Shown piece by piece: positions 16,876-30,064 of a DNA stretch of 64,000 nt (the first letter of the stretch is position 1; each line of letters opens with the position of its first letter). The notes under the pieces are model-generated. The model saw nothing but the letters and a program-made list of their open reading frames with translations, was not told the DNA's origin and made no database searches. The DNA is from Sandaracinaceae bacterium. Its GTDB lineage: Bacteria > Myxococcota_A > Polyangia > Polyangiales > Sandaracinaceae. The position numbers and the translations under genes were made by a program. The stretch is from contig JACKEC010000019.1 in NCBI GenBank assembly GCA_020633195.1, forward strand, positions 434,001-498,000, written 5' to 3'.

Positions 16876-19653
16876 TCAGCGTTTCCGCTTCTTCCGAGCG
16901 AGGAGGGTCTCGGCCAGCGTGTCGGGATCCGGCGCCGGCGCCGGCTCCGGCGGTGACTCCTCGGGCGCCTCGACCGGGGTCGGTTCGGGGTCGGCCTCGG
17001 CGCTCGCGGCGGCGGCCTTCGCTTCGGTCCTCGGCGCTGCGGGCCGCGCGCCCGTGACCACCTCGCCCACCGCGGCGCGCTTCCGACGAAGATCGGGCAG
17101 CACCAGGCGGCGCAGGGCCACCGACAGCAGCATCAGGAGCATCGACGCGAGCACGAGCTCGCGCCACGCCGGGGCGTACGCGTAGACGGCGGGCGGGCGG
17201 TCCCGGAACACGGCGCCGAGGTCGCCCTCGCGGACGGTCCCGCCCGTGAGCGCCGCGATCTGCGCGAGCGTCGCGTGGTCGGTGCCCTCGCCCCGGAGCT
17301 CGTCGCCCCGGGCGCGGACCACCCCGGCGGAGCCCACCAGCCCCTCGCCGCGCTCCCGCACCGTCACGAGGTACGGGCCGGGCGCGTCGGCGTCGAAGGG
17401 CGCCTCGTAGCGACCGGACGCGGTCTGCGTCAGGGCGACCTCGCTCGAGCGCCCGCCGGGGCCCGCGATGGTCGCCGACAGGTCGAGGTAGTTCCGCACG
17501 CGCCCGAGCTCGTCGACCGCCTCGACGCGGATCTGACCGCGGCCGCCGTCGAGGGTGACCCCGATCTGCGCGTCCCGACGCTCGGGGGAGCGCGCGAGCG
17601 AGCGCCCGAGCTGGCCGAAGAGCGCGTCGTAGCCTTCCCATGTCAGCCACGAGCGGCCCCACGCGGAGCCGACGTCGGTGGTGAAGATCCCGCTGCGCCC
17701 CACGCCGTGCTGGTGGACGAGGAGCAGCGGGTCGTCGTCGGTCGCGCCGAGCAGCACCGAGGCGCGCGGCCGCGGGTTCACCACCGCGTGGCCGCCGAGC
17801 GCCGGGGCCGCGCCGAAGTCGATCCCGCGCGTCGCGTCCGAGGGCTCGCCGAGCGTCGCGCGGAAGGCGTGGTCCACGAGCGCCGCGCGGCTCGCCGCGA
17901 TCGTCTCCTGCGTGAAGATGCGCGGCAGCTCCGTGAGGTCCTCGACGATGTAGAAGCGACCGCCGCCGATCCGCGACAGCTGCTCGAGCTCGGGCGTGTC
18001 GGGGCCGTTGCCCATCGACACGATCGAGGTCGTGATCTGCTGCCGCGCGGCGTCGCGAACGAGCGCGCGCGCGTGCGTCATCTCCTCGGAGTCCTGCCCG
18101 TCGCTGAAGAGCAGCAGGTGCTTGAGCTGCGTGGGCTGGTCCGCGAGCACGTCGTAGGCGGCCTCGAGCGTGAGGTCGACGAGGATGCCGCCGCCCCCGA
18201 CCTCGGCGCCTCGGACCGCCGCCGCGATCTGCTGCGGGTGCTCCACGACGGTCATCGGCTGAGTCCAGGTGACCTCCGTGTCGACGTGCGCGACGGCGAC
18301 GCGGTCGAGCGCCGACAGCAGCATCGCCGAGCGCGCGGCGGCCTCGTTGGCGAGGTCGAGCTTGGTCGTGCCGGGGATCGCCTCGATGCCCATCGAGCCG
18401 CTCTTGTCGATCGCGATGACCATCGCGAGGGAGGCCCTGTCGCGCCGGCGGCGCAGGTCGAAGGTCGCGGGGAGCACCTCCTCGATCGGCGTCATCGAGT
18501 AGCCGCCGAGCCCGAACGCGTCGCGCGCGCCGGCCATCAGGAGGCCGCCGCCGAGGTCCCGCACGTACGCGGCGAGCGCGCTCATCTGCGCGTCGGTGAA
18601 CGCGCGCGCGCTGAGGTCCGAGAGCACGATCAGGTCGTAGGTCGCCATCTCCGCGAGGTCCGCGGGGACGCGCTCGGGGCCGCCGACCTCGACCTCCACG
18701 CCCGCGCCGCGCAGCGCGTTGGCGAGGGCCTGCGCCTCGGGCGGCTGGCCGGCGAGCACGAGCGCGCGCGAGCCGCCGCTGACCCGGATGAGCGCCGAGC
18801 CCTCGTTGTTCTCGGGGGCGCCGTCGAGGCTCGGGTCGAGCGGCTCGAGGAGCACCTCGTAGCGGTGTACGCCCGGCGCGGGCGCGACCTCGCGAAGGGT
18901 CAGCACGTCGGCGCCGGCGCGGATCTCCGTCTCGCCGCTCGCGATCGGCGCGCCGTCGCGGCGGACCACCACGCGGACCCGCGCGGCGTCGGTGGCGCGC
19001 GTGACGACCCGCAGCTCGAGCGGCTGCTCCGGGTCCGCGACGGGCGGGAGGCGCACGCGCTCGATCGCGATCTCGGGCCGCGCCTCGCGCTCGATCGAGA
19101 CGACGTCGATGGGCACGCCGCGCCCCGCCGCGACCGCGGCGGCCGCGAGCGCGTCGCCCCGGGTCTCCACGCCGTCGCTCACGAGCACGAGCCGCGCGAC
19201 GTGATCGCCCGGTAGATCCGCGAGCCCTCGCCGGATCGCCGCGCCCAAGTCGGTCGCGTCCCGGGCGATCGACGCGCGCGCCACGCCGAACGTCGGCCGC
19301 GGGGAGGGCGCGACCTCCGTGGCCGCGACCGCGCCGAACGCGACGAGGCCCGCGAGGTCGTCGGTGCCCATCGCCTCCGTCGCGCGGCGCACCGGCTCGA
19401 GCGGATCGTCGGCGCCCTCCACGCTGCGGCTGCGGTCGACGAGGAAGATCACCGCGACCCGATCGAGCGAGCGGCCGACCTCGAGGCGCGCCAGCGCGAG
19501 CGCCGCGCCGATGGCCGCGAGCAGCAAGGAGGCTTGCACGAGCCGCCGCGTCCAGCCGGCGTGCGCGCGCGGCAGGGACCGCAGCCGCCACGCCACGAGC
19601 AGCACGATCGGGACCCCGAACGCGAGCATCCACGGCGCGGCGAGGCGGATCAC
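16876..19653 (-). CDS. Large membrane protein with two VWA domains and an amidotransferase-like domain
   Basis: A 925-residue protein. Two N-terminal membrane helices (near residues 8-24 and 36-55) precede a first VWA domain with MIDAS motif DRSRS. A class-I glutamine-amidotransferase-like region follows (ALVLAGQPPEAQALANALR, DLIVLSDLSARAF, GGGLLMAG). A second VWA domain has motif DKSGS and FSDGQDSEEM. A beta-rich region, one C-terminal helix (LVLASMLLMLLSVALRRL) and an acidic/Pro tail complete it. Substrates are unknown. It is the last gene of the MoxR/BatA-type operon; its GTG start overlaps the upstream gene (GTGA). Confidence 0.85.
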   Translation of the reverse strand: MIRLAAPWMLAFGVPIVLLVAWRLRSLPRAHAGWTRRLVQASLLLAAIGAALALARLEVGRSLDRVAVIFLVDRSRSVEGADDPLEPVRRATEAMGTDDLAGLVAFGAVAATEVAPSPRPTFGVARASIARDATDLGAAIRRGLADLPGDHVARLVLVSDGVETRGDALAAAAVAAGRGVPIDVVSIEREARPEIAIERVRLPPVADPEQPLELRVVTRATDAARVRVVVRRDGAPIASGETEIRAGADVLTLREVAPAPGVHRYEVLLEPLDPSLDGAPENNEGSALIRVSGGSRALVLAGQPPEAQALANALRGAGVEVEVGGPERVPADLAEMATYDLIVLSDLSARAFTDAQMSALAAYVRDLGGGLLMAGARDAFGLGGYSMTPIEEVLPATFDLRRRRDRASLAMVIAIDKSGSMGIEAIPGTTKLDLANEAAARSAMLLSALDRVAVAHVDTEVTWTQPMTVVEHPQQIAAAVRGAEVGGGGILVDLTLEAAYDVLADQPTQLKHLLLFSDGQDSEEMTHARALVRDAARQQITTSIVSMGNGPDTPELEQLSRIGGGRFYIVEDLTELPRIFTQETIAASRAALVDHAFRATLGEPSDATRGIDFGAAPALGGHAVVNPRPRASVLLGATDDDPLLLVHQHGVGRSGIFTTDVGSAWGRSWLTWEGYDALFGQLGRSLARSPERRDAQIGVTLDGGRGQIRVEAVDELGRVRNYLDLSATIAGPGGRSSEVALTQTASGRYEAPFDADAPGPYLVTVRERGEGLVGSAGVVRARGDELRGEGTDHATLAQIAALTGGTVREGDLGAVFRDRPPAVYAYAPAWRELVLASMLLMLLSVALRRLVLPDLRRKRAAVGEVVTGARPAAPRTEAKAAAASAEADPEPTPVEAPEESPPEPAPAPDPDTLAETLLARKKRKR

Positions 19654-21536
19654 GCGGGCGCCCCCTTGCGCGTGCCCCAGAGCACCTCGATCCCGAGCAG
19701 CGCGAGCAGCGCGCCCGCGATCCAGGGCCACGCCTCGCGGTGCTCGACCGCCTCGACGGTGGCGACGCCGCCCGAGCCGTCGCTCCGCGTGAACGTCGCG
19801 CGCGGGCGCAGGTCGCTCTCCTCGGGGTCCACGAGGTTGCGCAGCGCGAAGCGCTCGCGGCCGTCGACCTCGGCGACGAAGACGCCCGGCTCGGCCGGCA
19901 CGTCGACCACCGCGACGCCGCCGCGCGAGGTCGCCACGACGGTGGCGCCGCCGGGCGTCCGCACGGTGGCGCGCTGGCCCTCGGGGACGGGGACGCGCAG
20001 CGGCGCACCCAGGGGCCCGGGCGGGATGCCGCCGGCCGCGCGCCGCTGGCGGGCGCGCTCGAGCACGTTGCGGAAGAACACGACGAAGCCCGGGCGGGTC
20101 GCCCAGTCGCCGTCGTCGGGGTCGAACGCGACGAGCGTCGTCTCCCCGTCCGGCCGCGGGAGCGCGGCGATCGCGGCGCCGGCGTCGGTGGTGAGGAGCG
20201 CGCGCGCCGAGCCGCCGGCGATCGGGCGGACCGCGCCGAGGTGGACGTCGGCGAAGCGCACGAAGCGGAGGCGCGGGTCGCCCTCCTCCCAGGAGACGAG
20301 GGTCGGGCGCTCGACGGGGGCCTCGAGCGCGACCCCGAACACCGCCGCGCCCGTCGGCGCGACGACGACCGAGTCGCCGGCCGGCGCGTCGTCGGGGGTC
20401 GCGCCCGCGTAGACGAAGAGCCCGTCGAGGGGCGGCGCGTCGTCCTCGCGCTCGGCGAGGCGCTCGAGCGACGTCACGTAGAGCTCGACCTCGCGGTCCG
20501 CGCGCAGCACGCGGGTGACGGAGGCGGGCGCGGAGCCGACGAGGAACACGGGCAGCCGCCGCGAGGCCGGGCTCGGCGCGACCGCGACGTCGTCGAGCGT
20601 GAACGGGTCCTCGCCGTCGACGGGCTCGAGGGTGACCCGCACCACGCTGCCCCGCGCCGACGCGTCGGGGGGCAGGTCGGCGCTCATCACCACGCTCGTC
20701 GGCTCGCCCTCGCTCAGCGTGATCCGTCGGGTCGCGAGCTCGCGGCCGCCCTCGATGGACGCGCGCACGCGCACGTCACCGGTGCCCTCGCCGTAGCGAG
20801 CGACGCGCACGAAGACGTCGGCCCGATCGGAGGACTCCTCGGTGGGGTGCGCGCGGACGTCGAGGGTGACGATGGCGTGGTTGACGAGCGGCTCGCCGAC
20901 GCGGCTGACCTCGACCGGGACGGTCGCGTCGAGGGGGACGTTGCCGGCGATCGCGGCGTCGGTGAGCAGCACGATCCGGCTGCCCGCGGGCGCGTCGCGG
21001 AGGCGCTCCGCGGCGAGCGCGACGGCGCCCTCGAGGTCGGCGCCCGGGCCGCGCACGCGGAGGCGATCGATCGCCGTCTCGAGGCGCGCGCGATCGGCGG
21101 TCGGCGCGGCGAGGACCTCGGGCTCGGCGCCCGCCGCGACGAGCATCATCGCGCCGCCGGGCGGCAGGTCGCGCGCGAGGCTGCGGGCGAGGTCGCGGGC
21201 CCGATCGATCCGCGCGCCGTCCGGCTCTCGCGCCGCCATCGAGCTCGACACGTCGACGACGACGGCGAGCCGCGCGCCCGCCGGGACCTGCCCGCCGCCC
21301 GCGGGTCGGGCGAGCGCGATCGCGCCCGCGACGAGCACGAGCGCCTGCAGGATCAGCGACAGGTGCGGTCGCAGGCGCTGCCACGGGCGCTCCGCGCGCA
21401 GGTCGCGCAGCGCGGCCTCCCACAAGAGCGTCGAGCCGACGACCTTCCGCTGCCGGCGTCGCTTGAGGACGTACAGCGCGACGAGCGGCGCGAGCAGCCC
21501 CAGCCACGCGAGCGACCACGGGGAGAGCAGGTCCAT
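19650..21536 (-). CDS. BatA-like membrane protein with VWA domain
   Basis: A 628-residue protein. The N-terminal BatA-type segment (SPWSLAWLGLLAPLVALYVL, KRRRQRKVVGSTLLWE) carries two helices. A VWA domain follows, with intact MIDAS motif DVSSS (near residue 94) and VLLTDAAIAGN. A long beta-rich periplasmic part and a final helix (WPWIAGALLALLGIEVLWG) complete it. Family members pair with DUF58 and MoxR proteins in stress or envelope functions. It starts with ATG 3 bases after the DUF58 stop region and overlaps the next gene by four bases. Confidence 0.87.
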   Translation of the reverse strand: MDLLSPWSLAWLGLLAPLVALYVLKRRRQRKVVGSTLLWEAALRDLRAERPWQRLRPHLSLILQALVLVAGAIALARPAGGGQVPAGARLAVVVDVSSSMAAREPDGARIDRARDLARSLARDLPPGGAMMLVAAGAEPEVLAAPTADRARLETAIDRLRVRGPGADLEGAVALAAERLRDAPAGSRIVLLTDAAIAGNVPLDATVPVEVSRVGEPLVNHAIVTLDVRAHPTEESSDRADVFVRVARYGEGTGDVRVRASIEGGRELATRRITLSEGEPTSVVMSADLPPDASARGSVVRVTLEPVDGEDPFTLDDVAVAPSPASRRLPVFLVGSAPASVTRVLRADREVELYVTSLERLAEREDDAPPLDGLFVYAGATPDDAPAGDSVVVAPTGAAVFGVALEAPVERPTLVSWEEGDPRLRFVRFADVHLGAVRPIAGGSARALLTTDAGAAIAALPRPDGETTLVAFDPDDGDWATRPGFVVFFRNVLERARQRRAAGGIPPGPLGAPLRVPVPEGQRATVRTPGGATVVATSRGGVAVVDVPAEPGVFVAEVDGRERFALRNLVDPEESDLRPRATFTRSDGSGGVATVEAVEHREAWPWIAGALLALLGIEVLWGTRKGAPA

Positions 21537-21539
21537 CGC

Positions 21540-22400
21540 TCACGCGGCCCGCAGGTAGCGGAGCAGCGCCTCCTCGAAGTCGGTCTCCGTGGAGACGCGC
21601 CCGTAGAAGAGGCCGCGCTTCTTGGCGTAGCCGGCGAGCTCCTCGAGGAACGCGCGGACCCGGGCGCGGTAGGCGCGCAGCGATCGCTCGTCGAGGGTGA
21701 CCTCGAGCTCGTGGCCGCGCTCCGCGTCGACGAGCACGAGATCGCCACCGGGCGTCGGGTCGAGCTCCTCGGGGTGCACGACGTGGAAGAGCACCGGCTC
21801 GTGGCGCTCGGAGATCAGGCGGTCGATCGGGCGTGCGTAGCCCGCCGGATCGAGGAAGTCGCTGACGACGGCGACGAGCCCCGGCCGCGGCCGGCGCGCG
21901 AGGAGCTCGTCGACGGAGCGCGCGAGGTCGGTCTCGCCCGTCGCCTCGAGCCCGTCGAGCGCGCGCAGCAAGGCGCCCACGCGCTTGCGGCCGCGGACCG
22001 GCGCGGTGGGGGTGCGCAGGCGATCGCCGAACGGCCAGACGCTCACGCGGTCCGAGCCGGTGAGCGCGACGTAGCCGAGCCCCGCCGCGAGGTGCTTGGC
22101 CACCTCGAGCTTCTGTGCCGGCTCGCCGAGGGACGCGCTGGTGTCGACGAGCAGGTAGAGCGACAGGTCCTCCTCGGCGACGAAGAGGCGCAGCACCAGC
22201 TCCTCGAGGCGCGCGTACGCGTTCCAGTCGATCCGGCGGACGTCGTCACCCGGGTAGTAGGGGCGATGATCGGCGAACTCGGCCGACGACCCGCGCCGCG
22301 TGGAGCGACGCGCCCCCGCCGACGCGCCCGCGAACCGCCGCTTCGCGAGGAGCCGCAGGTTCGCGAGCCGTCGCAGGAACGTGGGGTCGAGCAGGCTCAC
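21540..22400 (-). CDS. DUF58 domain protein
   Basis: A 286-residue cytoplasmic protein of the DUF58 family, a VWA-like fold usually encoded beside MoxR ATPases. The signature RPYYPGDDVRRIDWNAYARL is near residues 46-65. A MIDAS-like DTSASLG follows in YLLVDTSASL. The start is a GTG that overlaps the permease stop (GTGA). It is probably a client or adaptor of the MoxR ATPase encoded in the same operon; that pairing is known for the family but not shown here. Confidence 0.92.
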   Translation of the reverse strand: MSLLDPTFLRRLANLRLLAKRRFAGASAGARRSTRRGSSAEFADHRPYYPGDDVRRIDWNAYARLEELVLRLFVAEEDLSLYLLVDTSASLGEPAQKLEVAKHLAAGLGYVALTGSDRVSVWPFGDRLRTPTAPVRGRKRVGALLRALDGLEATGETDLARSVDELLARRPRPGLVAVVSDFLDPAGYARPIDRLISERHEPVLFHVVHPEELDPTPGGDLVLVDAERGHELEVTLDERSLRAYRARVRAFLEELAGYAKKRGLFYGRVSTETDFEEALLRYLRAA

Positions 22401-24139
22401 TCGTCCTCCGCGCTCACCGGAGCATCGGCCCCGGACGCGGCCGCCGACGCGGGCTCGGACGCCGCCGCCGACTCGGCCGCCGCCGCCGACCCCACCTCCG
22501 CCGCCACCGCCGCCACCGCGACCGCCGTCGCGTCGCTCGCCGCGAACTGCGCGCGCCGGCGCTCGACGAGCTTGCGCGTCCCGCGCACGCGGGCTTCGAC
22601 GGTGGCCCAGCACGCGAGCGCGAGGAGCCCGTACGTCACGCCGGGGACCGCGAGCCGGAAGAGGTTCGCGAACGCGTCGAGCTCGCCGAGGTCGTTGAGC
22701 TGGGCGGCGAGGATCACCGGGTAGACCGACGAGAAGTGAACGAGCAGGGGCGCCTCGTCGCCGAGCCGATCCACCGAGTGCGGGTCGATCACGAGCGCGA
22801 ACATGAACGGCGCGATCGCCGCGGCGGCCACGACGGAGATGGTGATCACGCGCGCCGCGAGGCCGTGCCGCAGGACGAGGCGCATCCACGTGCCGAACGC
22901 CGCGCCGAAGAGCGCCACCACCGCGAGCCCCGCGATCAGGACGAACGACGCGAGGTCCCACGGGATGTGGTCGTGCCAGCTCGGGTGGGTCACGTGGCGG
23001 ACGCCGACCACGACGAGGAACGAGGTGACCGCGGTGCCGACGATCAGCGCCGCGGAGAAGCGCAGGGTCCCCGCCGCGCCGGGGCCGAAGAACGAGAGCA
23101 GCCGACGCCACACCGGCGCCTCGCGCAGCGCGAGCTCGTAGGGGCGCGGGGCGAGCGGCGGCTCGTTCGCGAAGAGCAGCGCGTAGAAGCCGAGCAGCGT
23201 GCCGATCCCCGTCAGGCCGACGAGCCCCAGCTTGGCCTGGTCGCGCGCGCTCCCCGCGAGCGCCACGCTCACGAGGGCCACGACGAGGGTCGCGAGGGTC
23301 ATCCAGATCGACCAGCTCTTGAGCGGCGCGCTCCGGTTCTCGGCCGCGGGCCGCACCCCCGCCACCGCCGAGGCGAGGAGGAACCACACCGGCAGCCCGA
23401 TCGCGTAGGCCGTGCCGCCGAGGAGGAGCACCCAGGTGTCCCACTCGTCGGCGCGGACGGTGAAGGCGTCGGTGTAGAAGAACGGCCCCTCCATCGGGAG
23501 GTGCCACTGGTCGTGGGCGATGGAGCCGAAGATCCCCATCATGGAGGTGCCCATGAAGGCGAGCGGGACGTAGACGAACGTCGCCAGCACGATCGCAATT
23601 CGAGTGGACGGAAGCCGCGCGCTCAGGGCGACGCCGAAGGCGATCGCGGGGGCGAGCGCGACGAGCATCGAGAGCAGCCCCACCCCGACCTGCGTCGGCG
23701 CGACGCCGCCGAAGAGGAACCCGATCCCGGAGACCGGCGCCAGCGAGACGATGACGAGCGCGATGGACGCGTAGGCGGCGATGAACTTCCCGTGGACGAT
23801 CCGCGACGCGCTCATCCCGCTGAGCTGCAGCGACTCCCACGTGCGCTGCTCGCGCTCGCTCGTGATCGTGGTGGCCGCGTAGCCGGGCGCGACGAGGCAG
23901 ATGACGAAGAGCGTCACGCCGAGGAAGAGCTGGAAGAGGATCTGCCCGACGGTGGCCGGCGGGACGTCGCCGGACGCGGAGACGGCGCCCACCGACAGCA
24001 CCAGCAGCGAGACGAGCCCCGTCGAGATGTAGAGGAAGCGCGCGAACAGCGCGGTGCGGAAGGTCGCGCGCAGCTCCTTGAGGAGGATCGGGTTCGGGTC
24101 CTCGATCCAGCCGGCCACGAGGCGCTTCAGGCGGTCCAT
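22397..24139 (-). CDS. ABC-2 type transporter permease
   Basis: A 580-residue integral membrane protein with about twelve hydrophobic helices. The opening MDRLKRLVAGWIEDPNPILL and the motif ITSEREQRTWESLQLSGMSA are typical of ABC-2 permeases that work with CcmA/NosF-like ATPases. The C-terminal 60 residues are Ala/Glu-rich and low in complexity. The ATG overlaps the ATPase stop by four bases. The transported substrate is unknown. Its place inside a MoxR/BatA operon suggests an envelope role. Confidence 0.9.
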   Translation of the reverse strand: MDRLKRLVAGWIEDPNPILLKELRATFRTALFARFLYISTGLVSLLVLSVGAVSASGDVPPATVGQILFQLFLGVTLFVICLVAPGYAATTITSEREQRTWESLQLSGMSASRIVHGKFIAAYASIALVIVSLAPVSGIGFLFGGVAPTQVGVGLLSMLVALAPAIAFGVALSARLPSTRIAIVLATFVYVPLAFMGTSMMGIFGSIAHDQWHLPMEGPFFYTDAFTVRADEWDTWVLLLGGTAYAIGLPVWFLLASAVAGVRPAAENRSAPLKSWSIWMTLATLVVALVSVALAGSARDQAKLGLVGLTGIGTLLGFYALLFANEPPLAPRPYELALREAPVWRRLLSFFGPGAAGTLRFSAALIVGTAVTSFLVVVGVRHVTHPSWHDHIPWDLASFVLIAGLAVVALFGAAFGTWMRLVLRHGLAARVITISVVAAAAIAPFMFALVIDPHSVDRLGDEAPLLVHFSSVYPVILAAQLNDLGELDAFANLFRLAVPGVTYGLLALACWATVEARVRGTRKLVERRRAQFAASDATAVAVAAVAAEVGSAAAAESAAASEPASAAASGADAPVSAEDE

Positions 24140-25068
24140 CACTGGAGCTCCCCCTTCGTCACTTCGAGGAAGATCCGCTCGAGGTCGTTGCGGTCGGGCT
24201 CGACGCGGACGACCCGCAAGCCGTGTTGCACGCAGTAGCTCACGATGTCGGCCACCGCGCCGTCGCCGCCGCGGTAGGTGAGCTCGAACGCTCCGTCCGG
24301 GTCGCGGTCGACCGCGCTGACCTCCGGCGCCGCCGCGAGCAGGGTCGCCGCGTCCTCGGGGGGCGCGAGCAGGCGGACGCGGACGCCGCGCTCGGGGTGG
24401 AGCTGCTCCCCGATCGCGCCGACGCTCCCCGAGGTGACGAGGCGCCCCTTCTCGAGGATCGCGACCGAGGTGCACATGTCGCTGAGCTCGGTGAGGATGT
24501 GGCTCGAGAGCAGGATCGTCTTGCCGAGGCGCTGCAGCTCCTCGATCAGGTCGCGCATCTCGATGCGCGCGCGCGGGTCGAGCCCGTTCGCCGGCTCGTC
24601 GAGCACGAGGACCTTCGGGTCGTGCAGGAGCGTGCGCGCGATCGCGAGGCGCTGCTTCATGCCCTTGCTCAGCGCTCGGACGAGCCGGTCGCGGAGGTCG
24701 CCGAGGTCGGTCAGCTCCATCACCGCGTCCACCGTCCGCGCGCGCCGCTCGCGCGGGAGCTGGTGCGCCGCGGCGAAGAACTCGAGGTACTCGCGGATCG
24801 TGATGCGCTCGTAGACGCCGAAGCTGTCGGGCATGAACCCGAGCACCTCGCGGACCGCGCTCGGCTCGTCGACGCAGTCGATCCCGTCGACGAGGACGCG
24901 GCCGTCGTGCGGCTCGAGGAGCGTCGCGATCATGCGGAGCGTCGTCGTCTTGCCGGCGCCGTTGGGGCCGATGAAGCCGAAGATCTCGCCCTTCGGGACG
25001 GTGAAGCTCACGTCGCGCAGGACGTGCAGCGAGCCGAACCAGTGGCTGACGTGGTCGACGCGGATCAC
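24139..25068 (-). CDS. ABC transporter ATP-binding protein
   Basis: A 309-residue ATPase. Walker A is GPNGAGKT (residues 34-41). The signature appears as LSKGMKQRLAIAR, a common variant of LSGGQ in ABC-2 systems. Walker B with the D-loop is VLVLDEPANGLDP, and the switch His lies in LLSSHILTEL. The C-terminal 90 residues form a ferredoxin-like regulatory part seen in exporters of this type. It pairs with the downstream permease, which it overlaps by four bases. Confidence 0.95.
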   Translation of the reverse strand: MIRVDHVSHWFGSLHVLRDVSFTVPKGEIFGFIGPNGAGKTTTLRMIATLLEPHDGRVLVDGIDCVDEPSAVREVLGFMPDSFGVYERITIREYLEFFAAAHQLPRERRARTVDAVMELTDLGDLRDRLVRALSKGMKQRLAIARTLLHDPKVLVLDEPANGLDPRARIEMRDLIEELQRLGKTILLSSHILTELSDMCTSVAILEKGRLVTSGSVGAIGEQLHPERGVRVRLLAPPEDAATLLAAAPEVSAVDRDPDGAFELTYRGGDGAVADIVSYCVQHGLRVVRVEPDRNDLERIFLEVTKGELQ

Positions 25069-27145
25069 GGCGCACCTCCGTCGGCGGCCGCCTCGGGGGT
25101 CGGCTCGACATCGGGCTCGAGGTCGGGCGCGTCGGTCACCACCGGCTCGGGCTCGTCGAAGCGATCGACGTCGTAGTCGTAGTCGGGCTCGGGCTCGGGT
25201 GGCGAGCGCAGCTCCGGGACCTCGTCGCGCGGCTGGACGCGGAGCCAGCGCTGGTCGACCTCGGGGGTGAACACGCCCCCGACGCGCTCTCGAGGGGCCG
25301 TGAGGCGCGCGTAGAGCACCGGCGCGCGTCGCGGGACGAAGTCCTGACCGATCAGGTGCATCACGCCGCGCGCTCGCGCCCGCTCGTCGGAGTCGTCCTC
25401 GCCGCCCATGAGCGACACGAGCGTGCGAGGCGCGTCGCTCTCCGGGCCGAGCATCATCGTCCCGTTGAGCGAGCCGCGCGCGGTGCGGGGGATCGGCATG
25501 CGGGTGCCCGGCGCGACGTCGCCCACGACGTACACGGCGCCCGAGGTGTCCACGACGATGGCGCCCTCGAGCGCCTCCGTGCTGTCGTTGACGACCGCGG
25601 TGAGGAGCTGTCCGTCGCGCTCGAAGCGCACGCCGCCGCCGAGCTCGAGCAGGCGATCCTCGCGCACGAACGTCGTCTCCCAGAGCCCCGCGCGGAAGTC
25701 GACGAGGCGCTCGTGCCCGCCGTCCTGCGTGTGGATCGGGCCGTCGCCCGAGCCGCCGCCGATCCGCCGGGTGAGCGTCCGCGCGTCGTCGAGCGGCAGC
25801 GCGAAGGTGCCCGGCCGCGTCGAGAAGAGGCCGGTGTAGCGGCGCCCGAACCCGCTCGCCTCACCCTCGAGCGCCTCGACGACCTCGACCCGCCGATAGC
25901 GCATCGTGACCCCCTTGCCGACGTAGCCGACCGAGAGGAGCACGAGCACGCAGGCCGACGCCGCGAGCGGCGTGGTGACGAGCGCGAGGATCGGGCGGTT
26001 GAGCTTGCCGACCCAGCGGAAGTTGAGCGGGCCGACGAGCACCACATAGAACATCAGCGCGAACGCGACGAGGATGAGCGCCGGCCGGAAGCCCTGGTTC
26101 GGGTCGAGCGCCGCGCGCAAGGACCCGAACGTTCCTTGCTCGCTGTAGTAGCGCTGGTCGAGGTCGTCGGTGCCGCGCGCGAAGTGGAGCGCCGGTCGCT
26201 GGACCTGGTTGGACACGAGGAGCGCGGACACCAGCGCGCGCGGCCTCCCGCTCTCGATCGCGACGGAGCTCTCGCCGTCGTAGGCGGCGACGTGCACCGC
26301 GCCGAGGCCGAACGAGCGCGCGCAGCCCGTGGCCTCCGTGCGCTGCGTCCCGGTGCACCGCAGCGCGAAGCGCGGGCCCGCCTCCGGGACCCAGAGGCCC
26401 GGCGCGGCCGGCTCGCCGTCGGTGGCGATCTCGCCGACCAGCGACGTCAGCCAGGGCTGCCGGAGATCCGCGTCGCTGCGCGGGAACACCAGCAGCTCGC
26501 CGCCGCTCCGGAGCCAGCCCTCGATCGCCGCGCGCTGCGGCGCGGAGACCCGCGCGAGGGCCGGCGCGCTCGCGACGAGGAGGCCGACCGTGGACCACGC
26601 CGCCGCCGACTCGGGCAGGAGCGGATCCGCGGTCGCGGGATCGAAGCGCACCGTGCCGACCGGGTAGCGCAGGGCGCGGGAGCCACCGGGGCCGTACTGC
26701 TCGACGTCGAGATCGAGCAGCGCGCCGCGCAGTCGAGGCGGGTCGGAGAAGACGACCACGCTGTGCTCGGCGGGCGAGTAGTCGACGCTGAGCGAGGCGC
26801 GGGCGAGGACGCGGCCGCCCTCCTCGTAGCGCACGCTCACCGTGTTCCCGGACCCACCCGTGAACACCGTCAGCAGCGCGCGGCGCGTTTGCCCCGCGGG
26901 CACGTCCAGCGGCACCCGGCGACGCATCGCCTGGCCGCGATAGCTGTCGATGCTCAGCTCGAGCTGGCCTCGCTGGTCGTTGCGGGTGAGGTTCTCGACC
27001 TCGACGAGGACGGTGCCCCAGCCGTCGGCCAGCAGCGTCCCCTCACCGAAGAGCGCGTGCGCCTCGACCCGCGCCGGCCGGCGCAGCGACTGCGCGCTCG
27101 CCGACGCCGGGAGCGCGAGCGCGAGGGTGATGAGGAGGAGGCGCC

Positions 27146-27149
<4 letters not shown>
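25065..27149 (-). CDS. Membrane-anchored envelope protein of the MoxR/ABC operon
   Basis: A 694-residue exported protein with a signal peptide at residues 1-19 (LLLITLALALPASASA). The N-terminal 120 residues form an Ig-like beta domain. The middle resembles a degenerate amidotransferase-like fold (WLRSGGELLVFPRSD). Two adjacent membrane helices follow near 355-420 (LILVAFALMFYVVLVGPLNF; ALVTTPLAASACVLVLLSV). A beta-rich domain and an acidic tail with Pro-Glu-Tyr-Asp repeats end it. Its position between the ABC ATPase and MoxR genes recalls GldG-like partners of ABC-2 systems, but the likeness is weak. The start is GTG. Confidence 0.7.
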
Positions 27150-29922
<2,773 letters not shown>

Positions 29923-30009
29923 GTCGGGGATGAGTGTCGCTCTGACAGACCGGGTTCCCAAGTGAATCCAGGACCCGTTCTATTCCCCTCGCCTTGGGCT
30001 CGGACGCCG

Positions 30010-30028
30010 CGAAATTGTGGCGATTTCG
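30010..30028. promoter_or_regulatory. Inverted repeat between divergent operons
   Basis: CGAAAT, seven bases, ATTTCG. It is relatively AT-rich for this genome and lies between the MoxR operon (-) and the kinase-receiver gene (+). It could be an operator; no binding protein is evident. Confidence 0.3.
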
Positions 30029-30064
30029 AGGAGGTTTCAGGCGGCGCCAGCTACCCTTCGGGGC

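Noticed and set aside
16211..20008. A 1,265-codon open frame on the minus strand over the VWA gene
   Set aside because: It is Arg/Ala/Pro-rich without domains and runs through two well-supported genes in another frame; high GC content opens such frames by chance.
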